64,000 bases of DNA from positions 71,106 through 135,105 of the forward strand of contig NZ_LMNA01000006.1 in NCBI RefSeq assembly GCF_001422445.1, given 5' to 3'. The translations under genes were made by a program, and so were the position numbers. This DNA comes from Pseudorhodoferax sp. Leaf274 (GTDB lineage: Bacteria > Pseudomonadota > Gammaproteobacteria > Burkholderiales > Burkholderiaceae_C). Within the stretch, counting starts at the first letter, position 1. Each line of letters starts with the position of its first letter. Below the pieces are notes generated by a model, which worked only from the letters and a program-made list of their open reading frames with translations, ran no database searches and was not told the DNA's origin. Positions 17,409 through 25,577 of the stretch are shown here, piece by piece.

Positions 17409-18335
17409 TCAGAGCCGGACGATCTGCAGCAGCGGTGCGACGGGTGGCGCGATGTCTTCCGCGTCGAACGCCTTGTCGCCCGCGGGATCGGGCACGCCCG
17501 TGGTCTTCAGACCCTTGAAGTCGTAGCGGGTTCCGTCCATCAGGTGGGACGGCACGACGTTTTGTAACGCCGTGAACATGTTCTCCACCCGGCCCGGGTA
17601 CCTCTTCTCCCACTCCTGCAGCATGGCCGCGACCTGCTTGCGCTGCGCGTTCTCCTGGCTGCCGCACAGCGTGCACGGGATGATGGGAAAAGCGCGGTGC
17701 GCGGCCCAGCGCACCAGGTCGCGCTCGGGCACGTAGGCCAGCGGGCGGATCACGATGTGGCGGCCGTCGTCGCTGACCAGCTTGGCCGGCATGCCCTTGA
17801 GCTTGGCGCCGAAGAACATGTTGAGGAAGAGCGTCTGCAGGATGTCGTCGCGGTGGTGGCCCAGCGCGATCTTGGTCGCGCCCAGCTCGTCGGCCACGCG
17901 GTACAGGATGCCCCGGCGCAGCCGGCTGCACAGGCCGCAGGTGGTCTTGCCCTCGGGAATCACACGCTTGACGATGCTGTAGGTGTCCTGCTCCTCGATG
18001 TGGAAGGGCACGCCCTGGCTGCGCAGGTATTCGGGCAGCACGTGCTCGGGAAAGCCGGGCTGCTTCTGGTCGAGGTTGACGGCCACGATGTCGAACGAGA
18101 TCGGGGCGCGCGCGCGCAGCTTGAGCAGGATGTCCAGCATGGCGTAGCTGTCCTTGCCGCCGGACATGCAGACCATGACCTTGTCGCCCTCCTCGACCAT
18201 GTTGTAGTCGACGATGGCCTGCCCCATCAGGCGGCACAGGCGTTTCTCGAGCTTGTGGGTCTCGCGCTCGATCTTCAGGGAGGGCTCGGGCGAAGGCGCA
18301 ACGGCAGTGTCTTCGGCGGTCCAGGCGGCAGTCAT
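17409..18335 (-). CDS. ttcA: tRNA 2-thiocytidine(32) synthetase TtcA
   Basis: This 308-residue enzyme thiolates cytidine 32 of certain tRNAs, using ATP and an oxygen-sensitive iron-sulfur cluster. The PP-loop SGGKDS is at residues 58-63. Cys133 and Cys136 in TTCGLC and a second pair, Cys221 and Cys224 in IPCTLC, give the cysteines that hold the cluster in Ttc[22 protein letters not shown] is a family signature. Length and start are normal. It sits downstream of the two FolB-type genes on the same strand, 76 bases away. Confidence 0.95.
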   Translation of the reverse strand: MTAAWTAEDTAVAPSPEPSLKIERETHKLEKRLCRLMGQAIVDYNMVEEGDKVMVCMSGGKDSYAMLDILLKLRARAPISFDIVAVNLDQKQPGFPEHVLPEYLRSQGVPFHIEEQDTYSIVKRVIPEGKTTCGLCSRLRRGILYRVADELGATKIALGHHRDDILQTLFLNMFFGAKLKGMPAKLVSDDGRHIVIRPLAYVPERDLVRWAAHRAFPIIPCTLCGSQENAQRKQVAAMLQEWEKRYPGRVENMFTALQNVVPSHLMDGTRYDFKGLKTTGVPDPAGDKAFDAEDIAPPVAPLLQIVRL

Positions 18336-18411
18336 AGGGTGTCCTCAGGGCAAGGGCGGGATTTTCCGCCAAGCCGGGCCCGGCGCGCTGCGCCGGGGTT
18401 TTGCCAGCTGG

Positions 18412-18786
18412 CTACCACTGGCCGGCTTCGACCCGGATCGCCACTTCGCAGTCCGGGAAGATCTGCAGCTTGGCGATCTTCACGCGCACGCCCAGCACGC
18501 CGGGCAGCAGCATCAGGCGCTGGGCCAACTTGCCGATCAGGCTCTCCAGCAGGTTCACATGCTCGGCCGTGCACTCGTCGATGATGATCTGGCGCACCTT
18601 GCGGTAGTCCAGCACATGGGTGATGTCGTCGTCGCGCGGGCGCAGCGGCTGGGTGCCCAGGTTGAGCTCGGCGTCGACGAGGATGGGCTGCGGCGCGGTC
18701 TTCTCGGTGTCGAGGATGCCCAGATTGGCATCGAAGCGCAGCCCTGTCAGGTGCAGGGTCTGGTTGCCGGCGGCGTTGATGGTCAT
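18412..18786 (-). CDS. folB: Dihydroneopterin aldolase (FolB) family protein
   Basis: This 124-residue protein belongs to the tunnel-fold FolB/FolX family, which acts on dihydroneopterin or its triphosphate in folate and monapterin synthesis. It has the typical layout HLTGLRFDANLGILDTEK, then a Glu or Asp-rich middle, VLDYRKVRQII and the conserved NLLESLIGKLAQRL helix with the catalytic Glu. It overlaps the preceding paralogue by four bases (ATGA) and follows a pteridine reductase gene. Whether it is the true aldolase or an epimerase (FolX) cannot be decided from the sequence alone. Confidence 0.85.
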   Translation of the reverse strand: MTINAAGNQTLHLTGLRFDANLGILDTEKTAPQPILVDAELNLGTQPLRPRDDDITHVLDYRKVRQIIIDECTAEHVNLLESLIGKLAQRLMLLPGVLGVRVKIAKLQIFPDCEVAIRVEAGQW

Positions 18787-19229
18787 GGCTGGTCAGCGGG
18801 AAGGGACAGGGGCTTGGCGCGGAACACCTCCACGCCGACGGCCTCGCAATCGGGGTAGACGTCCGGCTTGCTGGTGGACAGGTGCACGGCCTGCACGCCC
18901 GGGTGCGCCAGCAGGCGCTGGGCCAGGTCGTCGCACAGCGTCTCCTGCAGCACGATGTGGCCCTGGGCGATGCGTTCGGCCACGACGGCGCGCACGAAAT
19001 CGTAGTCCACCACCTCGTCCAGCCGGTCGTGCGCGGGCGTGGACTGCGCGTACGGCACGTACAGCGCCACGTCGATCCACAGCCGCTGCGGCGCCGACTG
19101 CTCGAACGCGTGCGCGCCGATGCGCACCTGCACCTCGTGCCGGCGCAGGAACAGCTTGCGGCAGTGCTGCAGCAGGGCCAGGCCCTCAGCCCCTGCCGTC
19201 AGCACCGTGCGCCTCCTTGAACCATTCAT
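18783..19229 (-). CDS. Second FolB-type protein (dihydroneopterin aldolase/epimerase family)
   Basis: This 148-residue paralogue of the adjacent FolB protein has about 25 extra N-terminal residues. It keeps the family order: IGAHAFEQSAPQRLWIDVALYVP, then VVDYDFVRAVVAERI and ETLCDDLAQRLLAHPGVQAVHLSTSKPD. The gene overlaps the end of the pteridine reductase gene by 44 bases on the same strand, so an internal start may be the real one. With two FolB-like genes beside a pteridine reductase, one may make neopterin products and the other monapterin products. That division is inference. Confidence 0.75.
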   Translation of the reverse strand: MNGSRRRTVLTAGAEGLALLQHCRKLFLRRHEVQVRIGAHAFEQSAPQRLWIDVALYVPYAQSTPAHDRLDEVVDYDFVRAVVAERIAQGHIVLQETLCDDLAQRLLAHPGVQAVHLSTSKPDVYPDCEAVGVEVFRAKPLSLPADQP

Positions 19230-19986
19230 CGACGACGAACATCACATCCCGTTCCAGCGGTACCAGATGCTGGCCATTGTCCACACACACCGTGGCCCCG
19301 GTGATGGCCGGCGTGCGGGCCAGGAACAGGCAGGTCTGCGCCACGTCGGCCGGATCGATCGGCCGGCGCAGGAGGTTGACGCGGCTGGCCCGCGCGAAGT
19401 TGTCGGCGCTCTGCGGCCCGCTCAGGTACATGAGGCCCGGCGCCACGCCGCACACGCGCACGGCCGGGGCCAGGGCCTGGGCCTGCAGCACGACGGCGCG
19501 CTCCAGCGCCAGCTTGGACACCGTGTAGGAGAAGTAGTCCGGGTTCAGGTTGCTGACCTTCTGGTCCAGCACGTGCACCACGCAGGCGTCGGGCCGCGGG
19601 CGGTGCACCAGCTGGCGCGCCAGTTCGCGGCCCAGCAGCAGCGGCGCGAGCAGGTTCACGTCGAGCTGGCGCCTGGCCCCGGCGGGCTCGAAGTCCAGGC
19701 CGGTGTCGGGCTCGAACAGCGATGCGTTGTTGACCACGGCGCGCAGGCCGCCGCCGCGCGCCGCGATCTCCTGCATCATGGCCACCGCCTGCAGCGGGTC
19801 CGCCAGGTCGGCCCGCACCGTGTCCACCGACCGGCCGGCCGCGCGCAGCTCTGCCTGCAGGGCCAGGGCCGCCTCGTGCGAGCGCTGGAAGTGGCACCAC
19901 ACATGCCAGCCCGCGTGGGCGAACGCCCGCACCAGCTCCGCGCCCAGGCGCTGGCTGCCGCCAGTCACCAACACTTCATCCGCCAT
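19186..19986 (-). CDS. Pteridine reductase (FolM/PTR1-like SDR)
   Basis: This 266-residue SDR has the pteridine-reductase form of the cofactor motif, TGGSQRLG at residues 8-15. The Arg at position 13 is the hallmark of PTR1/FolM proteins, which bind NADPH. The catalytic set is Asp141, Tyr154 and Lys158, with the 13- and 4-residue spacing of PTR1 and an Asp where ordinary SDRs have Ser. It should reduce dihydrobiopterin or dihydromonapterin, and perhaps dihydrofolate, to the tetrahydro form. It heads a coupled unit with two FolB-type genes and ttcA. Confidence 0.88.
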   Translation of the reverse strand: MADEVLVTGGSQRLGAELVRAFAHAGWHVWCHFQRSHEAALALQAELRAAGRSVDTVRADLADPLQAVAMMQEIAARGGGLRAVVNNASLFEPDTGLDFEPAGARRQLDVNLLAPLLLGRELARQLVHRPRPDACVVHVLDQKVSNLNPDYFSYTVSKLALERAVVLQAQALAPAVRVCGVAPGLMYLSGPQSADNFARASRVNLLRRPIDPADVAQTCLFLARTPAITGATVCVDNGQHLVPLERDVMFVVDEWFKEAHGADGRG

Positions 19987-20109
19987 GTTGCGTCAAGCCT
20001 TTTGTATGCCGTGGAGGACGCGGGCACGGGCCGCATAATCGGCGCCGCGCCCGACCGGCGCACACGGCCAGCGCATCCGCGCGCCGGCGCTCTCGCACCC
20101 TTCGTCCCC

Positions 20110-21213
20110 ATGGCGTCCACATCCGTTCCCGCTGGTTCCCCTGGCGGACTGCTCCAGATTATCCAGCGCAGCATCCTCGGTGCCGGCGGCTGGCTGCCCT
20201 TCGACCGTTTCATGGCGCTGGCCCTGTACGCCCCCGGCCTGGGCTACTACGCCAATGCGGGCCGCAAGTTCGGCGCCATGCCCGAGGGCGGCAGCGACTT
20301 CGTGACGGCGCCCGAGCTGTCGCCGCTGTTCGGCCGGGCATTGGCCGTGCAGGTGGCCGACATGCTGGAGCACACCGGCACCGACGAGGTCTTGGAATTC
20401 GGCGCCGGCACCGGCGCGCTGGCCGCGCAACTGCTGGAGCACCTGGGCAACCGCGTTCGCCGCTACACCATCGTCGACCTGTCGGCCGAGCTGCGTGCGC
20501 GCCAGCAGGCCCGCCTGGCCATGCACGCCGGCAGGCTGCACTGGGCCGATGCGCTGCCCGCGCAGATCGACGGCGTACTGGTCGGCAACGAGGTGCTGGA
20601 CGCCATGCCCGTGCAGCTGCTGCACCGCCTGGGCGGCCAATGGCACGAGCGCGGCGTGGTGCTGCAGGGCGATGCGCTGGCCTGGGACGACCGGCCGACC
20701 GCGCTGCGCCCGCCCATCGACATCCCCGGCCCGCACGACTACCTCACCGAGATCCACCCGCAGGGCCAGGCCTTCGTGCGCACGCTGGCCGGCCACGTGC
20801 GGCGCGGCGCGGCGCTGCTCGTCGACTACGGATTCCCCGAAGCCGAGTACTACCACCCCCAGCGCAGCACCGGCACGCTGATGTGCCACCAGGCCCACCG
20901 TGCCGATGCCGATCCGCTGGCAGACCTGGGCGCCAAGGACATCACCGCCCATGTCGACTTCAGCGGCATCGCCGTGGCGGCGCAGGACGCCGGCTGGGAC
21001 GTGCTGGGCTACGCCAGCCAGGCCCGCTTCCTGATCAACTGCGGCCTGCCCGCGCTCATGGAAGCGGCGCCGCTGGCCCAGCGCGCGATGGCGCACCGCC
21101 TCATCGCCGAGCACGAGATGGGCGAGCTGTTCAAGGTGCTGGCCCTGTCCCGGGGCGTGGAACCTTGGGACGCGCCCGGTTTCGCCCGGGGCGACCGCAG
21201 CCATACGCTGTAG
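20110..21213 (+). CDS. SAM-dependent methyltransferase, NDUFAF7/MidA-like (COG1565)
   Basis: This 367-residue protein of the MidA/NDUFAF7 family has the start FDRFMALALYAPGLGYYANAG in style, followed by DFVTAPELSPLFGRALA. It has a SAM-binding loop, EFGAGTGALA, near residue 98, and GNEVLDAMPV near residue 160. In mitochondria the homologue methylates an arginine of respiratory complex I. The bacterial role is not settled. I chose the ATG at 20110 because the family begins a few dozen residues before the FMALALY motif. It is followed after 5 bases by a DUF2905 gene. Confidence 0.88.
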   Translation: MASTSVPAGSPGGLLQIIQRSILGAGGWLPFDRFMALALYAPGLGYYANAGRKFGAMPEGGSDFVTAPELSPLFGRALAVQVADMLEHTGTDEVLEFGAGTGALAAQLLEHLGNRVRRYTIVDLSAELRARQQARLAMHAGRLHWADALPAQIDGVLVGNEVLDAMPVQLLHRLGGQWHERGVVLQGDALAWDDRPTALRPPIDIPGPHDYLTEIHPQGQAFVRTLAGHVRRGAALLVDYGFPEAEYYHPQRSTGTLMCHQAHRADADPLADLGAKDITAHVDFSGIAVAAQDAGWDVLGYASQARFLINCGLPALMEAAPLAQRAMAHRLIAEHEMGELFKVLALSRGVEPWDAPGFARGDRSHTL

Positions 21214-21218
21214 ACACC

Positions 21219-21413
21219 ATGCTGCGCTGGCTGCTCGTGGTCTTTCTCGCGCTGATGCTGATCAGCTGGCTGCAGCCCTTGCTGGGCAAGCTCGGCTTCG
21301 GGAAACTTCCGGGCGACTTGCGCTTCCGACTGTTTGGGCGCGAATGGTTCGTGCCGCTGACCAGCACCCTGCTGCTGAGTGCCGTGGTCAGCCTGATTTC
21401 CAAGATTCTTTGA
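21219..21413 (+). CDS. DUF2905 small membrane protein
   Basis: This 64-residue protein has two hydrophobic segments (about residues 3-19 and 47-63) around the conserved KLPGDLRFRLFGREWFVPLTS. That motif is the hallmark of the DUF2905 family of small inner-membrane proteins of unknown function. It lies 5 bases after the methyltransferase gene and 11 bases before the ROK kinase gene, so the three are probably co-transcribed. It is easily overlooked because of its size, but the family match is clear. Confidence 0.88.
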   Translation: MLRWLLVVFLALMLISWLQPLLGKLGFGKLPGDLRFRLFGREWFVPLTSTLLLSAVVSLISKIL

Positions 21414-21424
21414 GACAAGTGCAC

Positions 21425-22354
21425 ATGAAAGCCTGCATCGACATCGGCGGCACCAAGGTGGCCGTGGGCCTGGCACCGGCCGGCGCCAAGCCCGAAATCA
21501 TCGCGCGCCAGAGCGAACCCACCGCCAAGACCGGCACGCCGCTGGCCTTGTCGCAACAGATCGAGCGCCTGCTCGATGCGGCCTGCGCCGAAGCCGGGGT
21601 CGATCCGGCGCAGGTGCAGTCGGCCGGCGTCTCCTCGGCCGGCCCCTTCGTCAAGCGCGACGGCCGCATCGAACTGGCCACGCCCAACATCTGCGGCGGC
21701 CTGGCCGGCCCGGCGCGCGGCCTGCCGAACGACTGGACGAGCGTGCCCGTGGAGGCCCCGTTGGCCCGCCGCTTCGCACGCCTGCGCGTGGAGAACGACT
21801 GCGTCGCCGCGCTGGAGGCCGAGCGCCGCTGGGGTGCGCTGCAGGGCGTGGACGACTGCGCCTACGTCACCTGGAGCACCGGCATCGGCGTCGGCCTGTG
21901 CGTCGATGGCCGCGTGCTGCGCGGCAAGAACGGCAATGCCGGCCATGCCGGCCACAGCTTCGTGGTCGAGGACACGCACGCGCTGTGCGGCTGCGGCAAT
22001 GTCGGTGACGTGGAATCTCTGGTGGCCGGCAACGCCATCGCGCGCCGCTTCGGGCACGACGCGGCCCATTGGCTGGGCCGCGCCAGCGCCGGCGATGCCG
22101 CCGCGCAGCAGACCGTGGACGGCCTGTGCAGCATATTGGGCCGCATGCTCTACAACCTCGTGGCCACGCTGGACCTGCAACGCATCAGCCTGGGCGGCAG
22201 CGTGTTCTGGCACCACCGCGCGTATTTGCTGCCCAAACTGCAGGCGGCCGTCCAGGCGCATTTTCCGGCGCTCACGCAGGGGGTAATCCTTGCGCAGGCC
22301 GGATTGCAGGACCAGGTGGGCGATTATGCGGCGCTGGCCTTGGTGCCCGACTGA
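21425..22354 (+). CDS. ROK family sugar kinase / repressor-fold protein
   Basis: This 309-residue protein has the ATP-binding DIGGTKVAVGL at the N-terminus and the ROK centre SAGPFVKRDGRIELATPN, RVENDCVAA and the NAGHAGH motif. It lacks an N-terminal DNA-binding domain, so it is a kinase type such as glucokinase or N-acetylmannosamine kinase. The family zinc site normally reads C-x-C-G-x-x-G-C. Here it reads CGCGNVGD, with Asp in place of the last Cys, so zinc binding may be weakened. The sugar substrate is unknown. Confidence 0.85.
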   Translation: MKACIDIGGTKVAVGLAPAGAKPEIIARQSEPTAKTGTPLALSQQIERLLDAACAEAGVDPAQVQSAGVSSAGPFVKRDGRIELATPNICGGLAGPARGLPNDWTSVPVEAPLARRFARLRVENDCVAALEAERRWGALQGVDDCAYVTWSTGIGVGLCVDGRVLRGKNGNAGHAGHSFVVEDTHALCGCGNVGDVESLVAGNAIARRFGHDAAHWLGRASAGDAAAQQTVDGLCSILGRMLYNLVATLDLQRISLGGSVFWHHRAYLLPKLQAAVQAHFPALTQGVILAQAGLQDQVGDYAALALVPD

Positions 22355-22397
22355 GGCAAAGCGGCCCGCGCATAATCCCCAGAACGGGGGCGAGAAA

Positions 22398-22433
22398 TTC
22401 CGTTTCTGCAGCGGATTGATTTATCCCTATAAT
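22398..22433 (+). promoter_or_regulatory. Candidate promoter of the H-NS gene
   Basis: An AT-richer island upstream of the H-NS gene contains a perfect TATAAT box at 22428-22433. A weak TTTCTGC sequence about 18 bases earlier is the best -35 candidate. The start codon of the gene is 45 bases downstream of the box. The island stands out against the very GC-rich surroundings. The -35 call is uncertain. Confidence 0.55.
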
Positions 22434-22477
22434 CCGCCCGCCTGCCAACGGTTCGGCAGGATTCATGGACGGAAAAG

Positions 22478-22768
22478 ATGACCACCTACAAGGAATTGCT
22501 GCAGCAGCGCGAAAATCTCGAGAAGCAGATCGAGGAAGCGCGCCAGCGTGAAAATCAGTCCGCAATCGACAAGGTGCGCGCCCTGGTTGCCGAGTTCGAA
22601 TTGACGCCCGACGACGTGTTCGGCCGCAAGAGCGCAAAAAGCAGCACCGCCGGCCAGAAGGTCGCCCCCAAGTACCGCGACAAGGCCACCGGCGCCACCT
22701 GGACGGGCCGCGGCAAGCCGCCGAAGTGGATCGACGGCAAGAACCGCGAAGAGTTCCTGATCGGCTGA
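22478..22768 (+). CDS. H-NS family nucleoid-associated protein
   Basis: This 96-residue histone-like protein has an N-terminal coiled-coil (YKELLQQRENLEKQIEEARQ) for oligomerisation. A linker is followed by the C-terminal DNA-binding domain with the signature TWTGRGKPPKWI near residue 75, as in BpH3/MvaT-like H-NS proteins of Burkholderiales. It binds AT-rich DNA and silences acquired genes. The gene is preceded by its own AT-rich promoter region with a perfect -10 box. Confidence 0.93.
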   Translation: MTTYKELLQQRENLEKQIEEARQRENQSAIDKVRALVAEFELTPDDVFGRKSAKSSTAGQKVAPKYRDKATGATWTGRGKPPKWIDGKNREEFLIG

Positions 22769-22810
22769 TCGCCGCGCGGCCGCGGCGCATGTGCATGCGC
22801 CCGGCCGAAT

Positions 22811-22830
22811 CCCGGTCAATCCCGGTCAAT
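22811..22830. repeat. Short tandem duplication (CCCGGTCAAT twice)
   Basis: The ten-base unit CCCGGTCAAT occurs twice in a row in the 101-base gap between the convergent H-NS and cca genes. A diverged copy, CCGGCCGAAT, sits directly upstream. No function is apparent. Confidence 0.5.
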
Positions 22831-22869
22831 GCTGGCCGGTTTCGGCCCATAATGGCCCCGCAGGCTGCC

Positions 22870-24111
22870 TCAGGCCTGCGCCAGATATTCCTCCAAAGCC
22901 GCCACGCGCGCCTTTTGGATTCTTGCCCCGATTTCCGGCCCCTTGCAACCTTGCGCCAAGGCTTCGGCTGAAATCCTGTCGGTCGCCACCGCCAGAACCG
23001 ATTGCATACATTGCTGCAGGCGCACGCGCTGCGGATAGGCTTGATTTTCCAGCCCCGCCCGGCCACGCGCGTCGCATTCGCAGGCCAGCAAGGCCTGCTC
23101 GAATCGGGCGGGCTTGCGGATGGCATCGCAACGTTCGAGAAGCCGCATCAGTGCCGCGGCGCCCAATTCTCCGCTGCGGTGGATATTGCCGTGCTCGCGC
23201 GCCACCACATCGGCCAGGTCCCGGCATTCGGTCGGCACGCGCAACCTTTCGGCCAGCCGGTGCAGCAGCTTGGCGCTGCGCTGCTCGTGGCCGTGGTGGC
23301 GCGGCAACAGTTCAGCCGGTGTGGTGGCCTTGCCCAGGTCGTGGCACAGGCAGGCAAAGCGCACGGGCAGCGGCGCGTCCAGGCGGGCGGCCATGTCCAG
23401 CACCAGCATCAGGTGCACGCCGGTGTCGACTTCGGGATGGTGCTCGGGCCGCTGCGGCACGCCCCACAGCGCATCGACTTCGGGCAGGAGGCGCGCCAGC
23501 GCACCGCAGCCGCGCAGCACCCCGAACATGCGCGAGGGCTGCCGCTCCATGAGGCCGCGCCCCAGTTCCTGCCAGACGCGCTCGGGCACCAGCGCGTCGA
23601 CCTCGCCGTCCTCGACCATCCCGCGCATGAGCAGTTCGGTGGCCGGCGCCACCGTGAAGTCGGCAAAGCGCGCCGCGAAGCGCGCCAGCCGCAGGATGCG
23701 CACCGGGTCTTCGCGGAACGCATCGGAGACATGGCGCAGCACGCGCCCCTGCACATCGGCCGCGCCGCCGAAGGGGTCGACCAGGCAGTCCACGCCGTGC
23801 GCGTCGGCCGGCTGGGCCATGGCGTTGACGGTCAGGTCGCGGCGCGCCAGGTCCTGCTCCAGCGTCACGTCGGGCGCGGCGTGGAAGGCAAAGCCGTGGT
23901 AGCCGCGTGCGGTCTTGCGCTCGGTGCGCGCCAGCGCGTATTCCTCGCGCGTCTGGGGATGCAGGAACACCGGGAAGTCCTTGCCCACGGGCAGGTAGCC
24001 GGCGTCCAGCATCTGCTGCGGCGACGCGCCCACCACCACCCAGTCGCGGTCGTTCACGGGCAAGCCCATCAGCGCGTCGCGGACCGCGCCGCCCACCTTG
24101 TAGATCTGCAT
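22870..24111 (-). CDS. cca: Multifunctional CCA-adding enzyme with HD domain
   Basis: This 413-residue tRNA nucleotidyltransferase adds or repairs the 3' CCA of tRNAs. The N-terminus has KVGGAVRDALMG and NDRDWVVVGAS, the class II nucleotidyltransferase head with its metal-binding Asp pair. The tRNA-binding core follows, with RRDLTVNAMA and EDPVRILRLARFAARF. The C-terminal third is an HD phosphohydrolase domain with FACLCHDLGK, giving the E. coli-type multifunctional form. The gene faces H-NS and is divergent from the DUF1800 gene. Confidence 0.95.
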   Translation of the reverse strand: MQIYKVGGAVRDALMGLPVNDRDWVVVGASPQQMLDAGYLPVGKDFPVFLHPQTREEYALARTERKTARGYHGFAFHAAPDVTLEQDLARRDLTVNAMAQPADAHGVDCLVDPFGGAADVQGRVLRHVSDAFREDPVRILRLARFAARFADFTVAPATELLMRGMVEDGEVDALVPERVWQELGRGLMERQPSRMFGVLRGCGALARLLPEVDALWGVPQRPEHHPEVDTGVHLMLVLDMAARLDAPLPVRFACLCHDLGKATTPAELLPRHHGHEQRSAKLLHRLAERLRVPTECRDLADVVAREHGNIHRSGELGAAALMRLLERCDAIRKPARFEQALLACECDARGRAGLENQAYPQRVRLQQCMQSVLAVATDRISAEALAQGCKGPEIGARIQKARVAALEEYLAQA

Positions 24112-24135
24112 CGCCGCAGTGTAGGCCGCACATCT

Positions 24136-24152
24136 GGTGACACTTGTTCACC
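24136..24152. promoter_or_regulatory. Palindrome GGTGA-N7-TCACC in the cca/DUF1800 divergent region
   Basis: The 84-base gap between cca and the DUF1800 gene contains GGTGA (24136-24140) and TCACC (24148-24152) around CACTTGT. The core TGACACTTGT is identical to ten bases of the TetR operator-like site at 12221-12230. It may be an operator. No regulator gene lies beside it, so this remains a lead. Confidence 0.4.
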
Positions 24153-24195
24153 GAACAGAGGTCGTACGCTGCGCGCCCCGCGACGTTGAAACCGC

Positions 24196-25572
24196 ATGGA
24201 AGCCACCGACACCGCCACCGCGCTGAACCGCTTCGGCCTGGGCGCTCGCCCTGGCGACAGCCTGTCGGCCGACCCGCATGAGGCGCTGCTGGCGGCCCTG
24301 GCCCGGCCCGTGCCCGACGCGCCGGCCTGGGCTGCGCAGCCCGGCCAGGCGGAGCTGCTCGCCGCCGTGCAGGCGCTGCAGGCCGCGCAGCGCCTGCCCG
24401 ACCCCGAACAGCGGCGCGACGCGGCCACGGCCCAACGCCGCGTGCTGCGCGGCTTCTACGACGCGGCCGTCCACGCGCGCCTGCAGACCGCGCTGGCCAG
24501 CCCCGAGCCGTTCACCGAACGCCTCGTGCATTTCTGGTCCAACCACTTCGCGCTGTCGGTCGGCGAAGCCGCCATCACGGGCCTGGCCGGCAACTTCGAG
24601 GCCGAGGCCATCCGGCCCCACGTGCTGGGGCGCTTCGAGGACCTGCTGCTCGCCGCCGAACGCCACCCCGCCATGCTGCTCTACCTGAACCAGGCGCAGT
24701 CGGCCGGCCCGGGCAGCGCCGTGGCGCTGCGCGCCAACGCGAGGGCCGGCACCGCACGGCGCGGCCTCAACGAGAACCTGGCGCGCGAGATCCTGGAGCT
24801 GCACACGCTGGGCGTGCGCAGCGGCTACACGCAGCAGGACGTGGGCGAACTCGCGCTGGCGCTGACGGGCTGGACCGTGGCCGGGCTGCGGCCGGGCCAG
24901 GACGGTGCGCAGGCGGGCTTTCGCTTCGATGCGGCGCTGCACGAGCCCGGCGCGCGCCAGGTGCTCGGCCGCACCTACGCGGACGATGGCCTGGCCCAGG
25001 GCACGGCCATCCTGCGCGACCTGTCCGGCGCGCCGGCCACGGCGCAGCACCTGGCCACCAAGCTGGCGCGGCATTTCGCGGGCGACGCGCCGCCCGCCCC
25101 GCTCGTCGAACGGCTTGCACACGCCTTCCTGCGCAGCGGTGGCGACCTGCCCGCCGTGTACCGCGTGCTCATCGCTTCGCCCGAAGCCTGGGCCGCGCAG
25201 CCGCTCAAGTTCAAGACGCCTTGGGAATGGCTGGTCTCGGCGCTGCGGGCGCTGGACCGCCAGGACCTGTCCGGCACGCCTGCCGCCGCCCTGCTCGACA
25301 GCCTGGGCCAGCCGGTCTGGCGGCCCGGCGCGCCGGCCGGCTGGGACGACACCGCCGCCACCTGGGCGGCGCCCGATGCGCTGGTGCGCCGCGTGGAGCT
25401 GGCCCAGCGCCTGGCCGCGCGCAGCGCCGCGACGCTGGACGCCCGCGCCCTGGCGCCGCAGGTGCTGCCCGGCACGCTGGGGCCCGCCACGCGCGCCGCC
25501 CTGGCGCGCGCCGAAAGCCCGGCCTCGGCGCTCGCGCTGCTGCTGGTCTCCCCCGATTTCCTCCGCAGGTGA
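24196..25572 (+). CDS. DUF1800 family protein
   Basis: This 458-residue member of the DUF1800 family opens with TALNRFGLGARPGD, followed by the hallmark FTERLVHFWSNHFALSV near residue 110. NENLAREILELHTLGV and LALTGWTV also match the family. The biochemical role is not established. The family is nearly always paired with a DUF1501 gene, and that is the case here, with only 5 bases between them. I see no clear signal peptide at the chosen start. Some homologues are secreted, so the exact location is uncertain. Confidence 0.88.
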   Translation: MEATDTATALNRFGLGARPGDSLSADPHEALLAALARPVPDAPAWAAQPGQAELLAAVQALQAAQRLPDPEQRRDAATAQRRVLRGFYDAAVHARLQTALASPEPFTERLVHFWSNHFALSVGEAAITGLAGNFEAEAIRPHVLGRFEDLLLAAERHPAMLLYLNQAQSAGPGSAVALRANARAGTARRGLNENLAREILELHTLGVRSGYTQQDVGELALALTGWTVAGLRPGQDGAQAGFRFDAALHEPGARQVLGRTYADDGLAQGTAILRDLSGAPATAQHLATKLARHFAGDAPPAPLVERLAHAFLRSGGDLPAVYRVLIASPEAWAAQPLKFKTPWEWLVSALRALDRQDLSGTPAAALLDSLGQPVWRPGAPAGWDDTAATWAAPDALVRRVELAQRLAARSAATLDARALAPQVLPGTLGPATRAALARAESPASALALLLVSPDFLRR

Positions 25573-25577
25573 ACCCC

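Noticed and set aside
22860-22879. GCAGGC/GCCTGC stem between H-NS and cca as a terminator
   Set aside because: The right arm lies within the last codons of cca and no U-run follows, so a terminator is not supported.
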